From an uncultured Pseudobdellovibrionaceae bacterium (GTDB lineage: Bacteria > Bdellovibrionota > Bdellovibrionia > Bdellovibrionales > Bdellovibrionaceae), in the NCBI GenBank assembly GCA_937900305.1, contig CALCCV010000404.1:1-5866 (forward strand): DNA of 5,866 bases, in the 5' to 3' direction. Shown here one piece after another: positions 1 to 5,606 of this stretch. The notes beneath the pieces are model-generated. The model had not been told where the DNA came from. It ran no database searches and saw only the letters and a list, made by a program, of their open reading frames with translations. The first letter of the stretch is position 1. Each line of letters starts with the position of its first letter. Position numbers and translations under genes: made by a program.

Positions 1-305
1 CATACCAGCACCACACAAATACTCCATCAAAGGGTATTAACATCTATTCCTTCGGTCTAAAGCCAGAGGATCTCCAGCCCTCTGGATCCTGCAACTTTAG
101 TCGTATCGACAACGCGGTTCTCAATCTTACATTGACTCCCGCAACATTCTTGACGAATGTGAACAAGCTTGGTGCCAATGCTGATTCTTCAACTATCAGC
201 ACAGTTGAATTCAAGCAGTCATCTGCAAATGTCAACATCTACGCCGTGAACTACAACGTTCTCCGCATCATGAGCGGTATGGGTGGACTTGCCTACAGCA
301 ACTAA
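1..305 (+). CDS. MCP: NCLDV-type major capsid protein, C-terminal fragment (5' end outside window)
   Basis: The reading frame is open from the left edge (first full codon at base 3) to TAA at 303-305 and gives the last 100 residues of a longer protein. Seen: the block PSGSCNFSRIDN at fragment residues 26-37, preceded by INIYSFGLKPED, and the extreme C-terminus NYNVLRIMSGMGGLAYSN at 83-100. Known: these are hallmark C-terminal motifs of the double-jelly-roll capsid protein of phycodnavirus- and mimivirus-like large DNA viruses of eukaryotes, where the protein trimerises into the icosahedral shell. Tailless bacteriophage capsid proteins of the same fold (PRD1, PM2) do not keep these motifs at sequence level. 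No stop or frameshift is seen. GC by rough hand count is about 46%, like sampled bacterial parts of the window. The gene converges with an exported bacterial-type gene across a terminator. Family is near certain; whether it belongs to a bacterial chromosome, a virus genome or a chimeric contig is open. Confidence 0.93.
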   Translation, partial: YQHHTNTPSKGINIYSFGLKPEDLQPSGSCNFSRIDNAVLNLTLTPATFLTNVNKLGANADSSTISTVEFKQSSANVNIYAVNYNVLRIMSGMGGLAYSN

Positions 306-315
306 AGATCCAAAT

Positions 316-329
316 ATTTTTTAAAAAAT
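316..329. repeat. 14-bp AT palindrome just after the MCP stop
   Basis: ATTTTTTAAAAAAT is a perfect inverted repeat starting 11 bases after the MCP stop codon. It has no GC pairs and no loop, so it is a poor bacterial terminator. In mimivirus-type genomes mRNA 3' ends form at AT-rich palindromes after genes, so a leftover viral 3'-end signal is conceivable. It could equally be chance in an AT-rich spacer. Confidence 0.5.
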
Positions 330-345
330 CAAAGAAAAAACCAAC

Positions 346-376
346 GGCTTGAGGCAAATGCCTTGGGCCTTTTTTT
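346..376 (+). terminator. Intrinsic terminator between convergent genes, likely bidirectional
   Basis: The arms GGCTTGAGGC (346-355) and GCCTTGGGCC (360-369) pair over 10 bp, including three G-U wobbles, around the loop AAAT, and are followed by seven T (370-376). On the plus strand this is a classical Rho-independent terminator and would end MCP transcription. An A-rich run at 331-340 gives the minus strand a U-tract too, so the same hairpin can end the minus-strand gene, whose stop codon (375-377) begins within the T-tract. Confidence 0.85.
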
Positions 377-1832
377 ACTCTCCCACCAAAAAATCCACTC
401 GCACTTCCTCTTCCCCGATTTCCACGGCGTGAACCACAGAGTTCGCAGTCTCGCTCAGCGAAAATTTTGGCAATTGCACAACGCCTTCTCGTTTTTGAAT
501 GAGATTTTGAATGGCGGATTGCATTTGCGAAACTGGCATTCGACCATAGCGTCGGTGTTTTGCTGGCGTGCGAGCCGAAAAACCGACTTTGACGTGAGAA
601 GCCTTTGCCTGCCACTGCCAAGTCAGTTCGTTGCGGAGAACCTGCCAGCGCAACCAACCTTGGGTCGAAACGTTGGCAGCCAAAAATTCGATCGGTGACT
701 GACTTTGAGATTCTTTTGCAAACACCGCTCCTTGAACCAAAGCGGTGACTTGAAGTTCTGGCGTCGAAGCTTTTGCCAAAGACGTCGACGAACTCTGCGC
801 GGTTTGAATCGTCTCTTGCAAAGATTTAAAAACGAATTCAGTGTTTTTCTTAAAACTCATTAAGTCTGGAAAAATAAAAAACTGCAGAAATCGAGACCCC
901 AAAAGTTTTTTGAGACTGGTTTCTTGATTCAGTGACCGTTCGGTCCGCAGCTGCGTTTTTGAAAAGCTCTCGATCAATTTGCCTTCAATGACGGATCGAG
1001 GCAATATCAGCGAAAAAAAATCCGGCTTGGGTTTTGGAAAATGCGTCAGAGGCTGACCATTGTGAGCCACCAACCAAAAACCATCTCCACCGTCCTCATT
1101 GATCTCAAGCTGTGTCACGCGTGGAAGATCGTGACTTTGCAAAAGTGTCTGAATTTGTGTGTTCAACTTGTTTTGCAAATCCACCGTCAGCTTTTGCAAA
1201 GGAGCAACCAGAGCCTTTTGAATTTCAGCCGCGAAGCCCTGCGGTTGCTGAAGAATTTTTTCAATTTCCTTTTGCAACAGCGTTTCGATGCCCTGAGCTC
1301 CGTCGCAACCTTCCACAGTCAGCTGCCAATTTAGCGATGAACTCGAAAGTTGGAGTCCCACCAAACTTGCGGTGAACAGACCTTCATTCCCTTTTTGTAA
1401 ATGAATCACTCCGCGCGCCTGTAAGCCCGACAAAACCTGTGCGTGCAATCCGCGGCATTGCGCATTCAATTCCGCATTGACGATGACCGAACCCACTTGC
1501 CGACGGATCACGCCTTTGGCAATCAACTGATCTGATTGCAACTCCACCTTCAAATCCTGCGCTGTGAATGAGATGTTCCCCAGCGTCTCCGCCGTCAGCG
1601 CCAGCTTTCCAGTCACTTGCAATGAAGATTGCGAAAATTTAATTGGAAATTCGCCAGCCTGGAATTGCAATTCCGGCCAGGACCGCGACTCTGAGATGGC
1701 AGGCTCTTTTGCCATCAGAGCGTTCACCTTCGCCCACGGGACATAGAGAGCGTACTGCGCTTCACCTCTAGACCCAAGACCTATCAATAATGAGAATAAC
1801 CCAACCGACAAGAACCCAACCCAATGATTCAT
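375..1832 (-). CDS. Exported 485-aa protein, possibly TULIP/BPI-like lipid-binding
   Basis: Start ATG is at 1832-1830 and stop at 377-375. Residues 1-25 form a signal peptide (hydrophobic core about 5-19, likely cleavage after GEA, next residue Q26) with an unusually uncharged n-region; there is no lipobox cysteine, so a soluble periplasmic protein is expected. The mature part is beta-rich, broken by a long amphipathic helical stretch at about 181-233 rich in Gln, Leu and Lys. A second half follows from about 271, with a helix (279-295), strands at 359-418, a helix at 432-449 and a final strand EVRVDFLVGE at the C-terminus. This two-module order resembles eukaryotic BPI/LBP-type TULIP proteins. 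The only two cysteines, C126 and C176, lie in the first half, as does the conserved disulfide of BPI. The fold call is inference from pattern, not motif identity. No clear Shine-Dalgarno precedes the ATG and there is no in-frame ATG, GTG or TTG upstream before a stop. It is divergent from the RND gene, 7 bp between drawn starts, which suggests a shared role in envelope or lipid traffic. Confidence 0.85.
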   Translation of the reverse strand: MNHWVGFLSVGLFSLLIGLGSRGEAQYALYVPWAKVNALMAKEPAISESRSWPELQFQAGEFPIKFSQSSLQVTGKLALTAETLGNISFTAQDLKVELQSDQLIAKGVIRRQVGSVIVNAELNAQCRGLHAQVLSGLQARGVIHLQKGNEGLFTASLVGLQLSSSSLNWQLTVEGCDGAQGIETLLQKEIEKILQQPQGFAAEIQKALVAPLQKLTVDLQNKLNTQIQTLLQSHDLPRVTQLEINEDGGDGFWLVAHNGQPLTHFPKPKPDFFSLILPRSVIEGKLIESFSKTQLRTERSLNQETSLKKLLGSRFLQFFIFPDLMSFKKNTEFVFKSLQETIQTAQSSSTSLAKASTPELQVTALVQGAVFAKESQSQSPIEFLAANVSTQGWLRWQVLRNELTWQWQAKASHVKVGFSARTPAKHRRYGRMPVSQMQSAIQNLIQKREGVVQLPKFSLSETANSVVHAVEIGEEEVRVDFLVGE

Positions 1833-1840
1833 GTTATAAA
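1832..1840 (+). promoter_or_regulatory. Candidate extended -10 promoter for the RND gene
   Basis: TGT followed by TATAAA (TG at 1832-1833, hexamer 1835-1840) matches an extended -10 element on the plus strand; no good -35 is seen at the usual distance. Transcription would begin near 1846-1848, after the ATG at 1840, which would favour translation from GTG 1849 or TTG 1858. The element touches the start codon of the minus-strand gene. Confidence 0.4.
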
Positions 1841-4800
1841 TGGTAGCGGTGGTTGGTTTGGAATTCCAGTTTCTAAATAAAAATTATAGAAAGAACTCGC
1901 AGAACACGAAGTCACATTCGAGCGTTTCAACGTTAAGTTGGTTGCTAGTGTTGATCTTGTTTTCAGCGGCGGTCTATTTCCTACCCAAGCTGCAAACCTC
2001 CTACTCTGTTCGTGATTTTTTGCCAAAGGACTCGACAGTCCTAAAGTCTGACAAGACGATTAGCGAGAAATATCAATTGTTCGAAAAAAGCCCACTGGTC
2101 GTGGTTCTGAGCTTGCCAGAAGGTGCTCAGTACAATTGGATGCAAACGAATGCGTTCGCAAATCTGAAAGCTTTGAGCGAAGATCTACAAAATCAACCCC
2201 ACGTGGTTTCGGTCATCTCGCTGCCTTCGCTCAAACTGCCACTGAATATGAAAAACGAATTGAAGATACTGACCTTAAGTGAGGTTGAAGATTCTTCTCA
2301 GCGGGATTCATTGCTGAACAATCCAATGATTGTTCCCCAAATTCTCGCAAAGGACTATAGAACGACCGCACTTTTTATTGATGTTGAACCCCTCAAGATC
2401 AAAGAGCTCGGTGTTTTTTTGAAGGGTCTTGACTCACGCATTCGCCTACAAGTGCCGTTCGCCAGAGTTGAACTGGGTGGTGCTCCCGCCGTCCAATCCC
2501 AATTGAACCAAAGTTTGCGGGATGAATTGGGACTGATGGCCCTCATGTCATTTGTACTCTTTGGCGGAGCTATTTTTATTATTTATCGATCTTTGAGCAT
2601 GGCCGCTTTTGTCGGGGCAGTGATCATTGTGGCGAACGTCCTTTGTTTTGGATTGTTGAGTGCCTTAAAGATTCCCGTTAGTATTTTGCTGAGCTGTCTG
2701 CCATGCTTGATTGCGATCGCAGCGGTATCTCAAACTGTGCAGTGCTTCGATCGCTGGCGAGAACGCAATCCGCATCAAATGCACCCCCGCAATCGCGCCA
2801 AACGCAGCCAAGATCTCATTCAAGAAATGTTGTGGCCGAATTTTTTAGCCAGCCTTTGCACCGGAGTTGGATTTTTGGTTCTGACTTGGAGTGGCGTTCC
2901 TGCCATCTCTCAATTCGCCACTGCCACCACCCTCGGCATCGGTGTTACATTTTTAATAACTCAGTGGGCACTGAGCCAAGGTTTAGCTTTTGTAACACCT
3001 CCAAAAATGAAGCCACTGCTGGGTCGGTACAAACCGATGGCTTTGATCCTTCGCCATGCTAAGCTCGTGCTGGCTGTCTGCACTTTCTTGTTTGTCTACT
3101 CGCTCACTCAGTTGGCCAATTTGAACTTCAGCGGCCAACTGTTCAGCGACTTACCTAAGGCCAACGCGTCCCGAGTCGCCACCGAAAAGGCCGACGCTCA
3201 ACTGGGTGGATTGATCAACGTCGAATATGATTTGGCAGCCAACGTAAATTTTTGGAAGGACTCCAAAAAACTTTTCGGTTTGCGAAATCTTTGCCACCGA
3301 TTCAAAAATATTCCGGAAGTGAAATCTTGCCTCTCTAGTTACGACCTATTGAAGGATTTTCCCATTCTTTCCTCTGGAAGCCTGGCAGAATCGGCATTTT
3401 TATTTTCACTGACATCGCCAAATATCTTAGCTTCGTTTTTAGCAACGGACTTCAGTTCGGCTCGGCTTCAAATTCGAACCAGTGATTTAAACTCGAACGA
3501 ACTCGCCCGCGTGCACGGCGCGATTGAAAAAGAATTACGGGCCACCTTTAAGGAGGCGATCATTTCCAAAGGTGGCATGGGGCACACCACTCATCGACTC
3601 AACAATGATTTAGCTCGTGACATGGTCTTGAATTTTTGGCACAGCCTTTTAGTCATCGGGCTGTTTTTGATTTTTGTCTTTCGCTCTCTCAAGTGGGCGT
3701 TGGTGGCATGTCTTCCAAATTTGATTCCGCCCGTATTTTTGATCGGCCTTCTGGGGACCTTCGATATTCCTATCAAACCCGGACTGGCCCTCGTGTTTTC
3801 GATCACTTTAGGTATGGCGTTTGTGAATACCATGTATCTGCTCACTAAACTGAAGCGCCTCCGAACTTTGCAAGGACCACACCGCGGCTTGATTCGAATG
3901 ACATTTCAAAGTGAACTTTATCCGTGCCTCAGTTCGTCGATGATGGTGATGATGGGTTTCACTGCATTTTTTCTATCGAACTTTGCCGTGAATCAACAGT
4001 TCGGTTTGTTCACAATCGCGGCACTTGGTTTTGGTTTGATTGGCGATCTTGTTTTTCTCCCCGCCTTCGTCAAAACATTTCCGCAAAGCCTGGGACTTAA
4101 AAAACTTCCTTCCGCCAGCGCTTTTCGCAAAGCGAAGACTGGCATTCATCATCACCCAGCTCCTCCACCACATCAACCCAGTCAGGAGAGACTTATGGTC
4201 ACACCTCCACAATTGCCAGTTGAAACCGTTGCCGAACGAAGCAAACGCTGGCCCGGCACAGAGCGAATCGCCAGCGGAATTTTGATTTTTTTCAGCCTTG
4301 GTCTGGCACTAACTCCATCGATCTCGGAAGCAAAATTAACAATCAACAAAAACGAAGCCACCGCACTTTTGGGTAAAACCCGAGACCTTTTGGACACCCG
4401 ACAAGAGCAATTTCAGCTAGCCCTTACGACCCATGAAAAAAATGGCAGCGATACGTTTCGACGCTTGGAAGTTTGGAGTCTGAGAAAAAATGGAACTCAA
4501 TTTCTAAAAGCCAAAGTTCTCGAACCCAAAGACGTCAAAGGGCTGACTTTTCTTGCTCATATTCAGAAACAAGAAGACTCTCAGTGGCTGTATCTTCCCT
4601 CGTCAGGCCAAGTTCGAAGAATTTCTTCTGACGGAGGCGACGGCGCCATTCTGGGATCCGAGGTCACCGCCGAGGATTTAAATTCGGCGGCTCTGCGGTC
4701 ATCTCGCATCAAGCTGCTAAGCAAAACGGCCACCACCCTCACGCTCCAAGTGGCTCCCGAGCGAAACAAAAGCGTTTATTCCCAAGCGCTAGTCGTTATT

Positions 4801-5040
4801 GATGCTAAGACCTCTCTGCCTAACGAAATCACCTACTATCAAAAAGACAAAGCCGTAAAGTCAGTCACGTTTCAAAACTTTAAAAAATGGCCCAATGGAA
4901 AATTCCGAGCCGAAAAAGTCACCATTTTAAATTTGTTGACGAAACGGTCCAGCACGATCGCGCTCACTCCGCCGGGAAAGAAGAAAGACAAAATTTCCGA
5001 AAACTTGTTCTCAGTCGCCTCTCTCTCGAGTGGCGATTGA
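1840..5040 (+). CDS. RND/MMPL-type permease fused to a LolA-like periplasmic domain
   Basis: 1066 aa. TM1 lies at about 31-48, then a periplasmic loop (49-228), TM2-6 (about 230-250, 254-275, 280-301, 335-352, 362-383), TM7 (409-425), a second periplasmic loop (426-598) and TM8-12 (about 599-617, 619-640, 647-668, 696-715, 722-742). This two-times-(1+5) layout is that of RND exporters of the MMPL/COG1033 kind. A cytoplasmic His/Pro-rich linker (770-780) leads to an extra helix (810-826) ending SISEA, like a signal peptide, which would put the rest in the periplasm. Residues about 833-1055 look like the outer-membrane lipoprotein-sorting (LolA-like, COG2834/PF17131) family: WLYLPSSGQVRRI at 916-928 and GSEVTAEDL at 939-947. 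The two modules are usually separate proteins. Positions normally holding proton-relay aspartates are S297 (TM4) and V662/N663 (TM10). Substrate is unknown; lipid or lipoprotein cargo is inferred. The start is uncertain: ATG 1840 has no Shine-Dalgarno, while TTG 1858 has GGTGG five bases before it. Confidence 0.88.
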   Translation: MVAVVGLEFQFLNKNYRKNSQNTKSHSSVSTLSWLLVLILFSAAVYFLPKLQTSYSVRDFLPKDSTVLKSDKTISEKYQLFEKSPLVVVLSLPEGAQYNWMQTNAFANLKALSEDLQNQPHVVSVISLPSLKLPLNMKNELKILTLSEVEDSSQRDSLLNNPMIVPQILAKDYRTTALFIDVEPLKIKELGVFLKGLDSRIRLQVPFARVELGGAPAVQSQLNQSLRDELGLMALMSFVLFGGAIFIIYRSLSMAAFVGAVIIVANVLCFGLLSALKIPVSILLSCLPCLIAIAAVSQTVQCFDRWRERNPHQMHPRNRAKRSQDLIQEMLWPNFLASLCTGVGFLVLTWSGVPAISQFATATTLGIGVTFLITQWALSQGLAFVTPPKMKPLLGRYKPMALILRHAKLVLAVCTFLFVYSLTQLANLNFSGQLFSDLPKANASRVATEKADAQLGGLINVEYDLAANVNFWKDSKKLFGLRNLCHRFKNIPEVKSCLSSYDLLKDFPILSSGSLAESAFLFSLTSPNILASFLATDFSSARLQIRTSDLNSNELARVHGAIEKELRATFKEAIISKGGMGHTTHRLNNDLARDMVLNFWHSLLVIGLFLIFVFRSLKWALVACLPNLIPPVFLIGLLGTFDIPIKPGLALVFSITLGMAFVNTMYLLTKLKRLRTLQGPHRGLIRMTFQSELYPCLSSSMMVMMGFTAFFLSNFAVNQQFGLFTIAALGFGLIGDLVFLPAFVKTFPQSLGLKKLPSASAFRKAKTGIHHHPAPPPHQPSQERLMVTPPQLPVETVAERSKRWPGTERIASGILIFFSLGLALTPSISEAKLTINKNEATALLGKTRDLLDTRQEQFQLALTTHEKNGSDTFRRLEVWSLRKNGTQFLKAKVLEPKDVKGLTFLAHIQKQEDSQWLYLPSSGQVRRISSDGGDGAILGSEVTAEDLNSAALRSSRIKLLSKTATTLTLQVAPERNKSVYSQALVVIDAKTSLPNEITYYQKDKAVKSVTFQNFKKWPNGKFRAEKVTILNLLTKRSSTIALTPPGKKKDKISENLFSVASLSSGD
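1883..1888 (-). promoter_or_regulatory. Consensus -10 box for the exported minus-strand gene
   Basis: The minus strand reads TATAAT exactly at 1888-1883. Transcription would start near 1876, leaving about 44 nt of leader before the ATG at 1832. No convincing -35 lies 16-18 bp upstream, so activation or a non-standard -35 is possible. The box lies inside the first codons of the divergent RND reading frame. Confidence 0.5.
4184..4197 (+). promoter_or_regulatory. Internal Shine-Dalgarno and ATG at the fusion joint
   Basis: AGGAGAG (4184-4190) lies upstream of an in-frame ATG at 4195-4197 (Met786), with six bases between AGGAG and ATG, an optimal bacterial spacing. It is better than any ribosome site seen at the start of the full-length frame. 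It falls between the permease and the signal-peptide-like helix, exactly where a separate LolA-like gene would start. Confidence 0.55.
4195..5040 (+). other. LolA-like module, possible independent translation product (281 aa)
   Basis: Starting at Met786 this segment would read as a complete exported protein: a basic n-region (ERSKRWPGTER), a hydrophobic core at 810-826 and a SISEA/K cleavage-like site after residue 831, followed by the LolA-like domain. Length is ordinary for that family. Either both a membrane-fused and a free periplasmic form are made, or the site is a relic of a recent fusion of two adjacent genes. Listed as a module of the gene above, not as a separate gene. Confidence 0.4.
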
Positions 5041-5067
5041 CATGATCCTGATATTGAGCCGGATGAA
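5037..5067 (+). promoter_or_regulatory. Possible promoter for the small exported gene
   Basis: A perfect TTGACA (5037-5042) overlaps the stop codon of the RND gene. The best -10 candidate is only GATGAA (5062-5067) with a long 19-bp spacer, so the assignment is weak. If used, transcription would start near 5074, just before the hairpin-rich leader. Confidence 0.25.
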
Positions 5068-5082
5068 AGATCTTGAAAACAG

Positions 5083-5188
5083 CCATCTGTCGCCTACGAC
5101 GACAAAACTGAAAAACTTAGGATGGAGTTCCGCACGGCGGGTTCTGTGAGGAGCTTGCTCTGACCAGATGGGAGGAGTAGGTTTACTC
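5083..5188 (+). promoter_or_regulatory. Candidate structured leader ahead of the small exported gene
   Basis: Several inverted repeats are packed in about 105 bases. CCATCTG (5083-5089) pairs perfectly with CAGATGG (5165-5171), enclosing the rest. GTCG/CGAC (5089-5092 with 5097-5100) and CCGC/GCGG (5130-5133 with 5137-5140) can form inside. TCTG (5143-5146) can pair with CAGA (5165-5168) around a TGA/GAC internal loop that allows tandem G-A pairs, capped by a GAG-CTTG-CTC hairpin, a known stable tetraloop type. This hairpin and the outer helix share 5165-5168, so they exclude each other. GAGTA/TACTC (5175-5179 with 5184-5188) overlaps the Shine-Dalgarno GGAGGAG (5171-5177). No known riboswitch class was recognised. 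Confidence 0.35.
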
Positions 5189-5189
5189 A

Positions 5190-5606
5190 ATGAGGATGTT
5201 CGTTTTGCATACTTTTTTATTATCATCCATGGCAATCGCATCTGACGTACATCGAACCTGTTATATCAAGCCGTGCGAGATCAAAGGAGACTTTGATGGA
5301 GACAATAGATTAGACACAGCCGTTCTTGTCTCAGATGAACAGGTCAAAAGAGGCATCAAAATCAGTTTTGCCAACAAGAAATCTGTTATCCTCGGCGCGG
5401 GAGAGCCCATTGGAAACGGCGGCAACAATTTCGACTGGATGGACCGCTGGACTTTACACAAAGGAAAAATTAAACAGGGATCGACCGAACCGAAAGGGCC
5501 TCCAACCCCAAAAGGCGACTCGCTTCTTTTAGAAAAAATGAATTCAGCCTCGGGGATTGTCTATTGGAATGGATCCGAATTTGAGTGGTTTCAACAAGGT
5601 GACTAA
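5190..5606 (+). CDS. Small exported protein with DxDxDG-like calcium-loop motif
   Basis: 138 aa. Residues 1-18 are a short signal peptide (core about 4-16, cleavage near AIAS), so export to the periplasm or outside is expected. The motif GDFDGDNRLDTAVLV at about 33-47 resembles the acidic Ca-binding loop of FG-GAP/VCBS-type repeats, but only one copy is present, so this is not a beta-propeller. C-terminal features are a GNGGNNFDWMDRW stretch and the ending YWNGSEFEWFQQGD; the whole resembles a conserved bacterial family of unknown function that I recognise by pattern only. C24 and C29 could form a disulfide. The start at 5190 is preceded by GGAGGAG (5171-5177), 12 bases away, with a small hairpin between that could shorten the effective distance; ATG 5196 is an alternative. 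It lies 149 bases after the RND gene on the same strand, with no visible terminator between, so read-through is possible. Function unknown. Confidence 0.85.
   Translation: MRMFVLHTFLLSSMAIASDVHRTCYIKPCEIKGDFDGDNRLDTAVLVSDEQVKRGIKISFANKKSVILGAGEPIGNGGNNFDWMDRWTLHKGKIKQGSTEPKGPPTPKGDSLLLEKMNSASGIVYWNGSEFEWFQQGD

Noticed and set aside
1..305. Capsid fragment as a tailless-phage (PRD1-like) capsid protein
   Set aside because: The PSGSCNFSRIDN and NYNVLRIMSGMGGLAYSN blocks are sequence hallmarks of the eukaryotic large-DNA-virus branch and are not kept in the phage proteins.
363..1746. Plus-strand open frames opposite the exported protein
   Set aside because: They lack signal, start-site and protein-like features; they are shadows of the well-supported 485-aa minus-strand gene.
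3549..3556. Perfect Shine-Dalgarno-like TAAGGAGG inside the RND gene
   Set aside because: No ATG, GTG or TTG at suitable distance; it simply encodes Lys-Glu within the second periplasmic loop and at most may slow ribosomes.
5042..5149. 35-codon frame starting one base after the RND stop
   Set aside because: No ribosome site, no recognisable sequence features, and it runs through the hairpin-rich leader; more likely untranslated.
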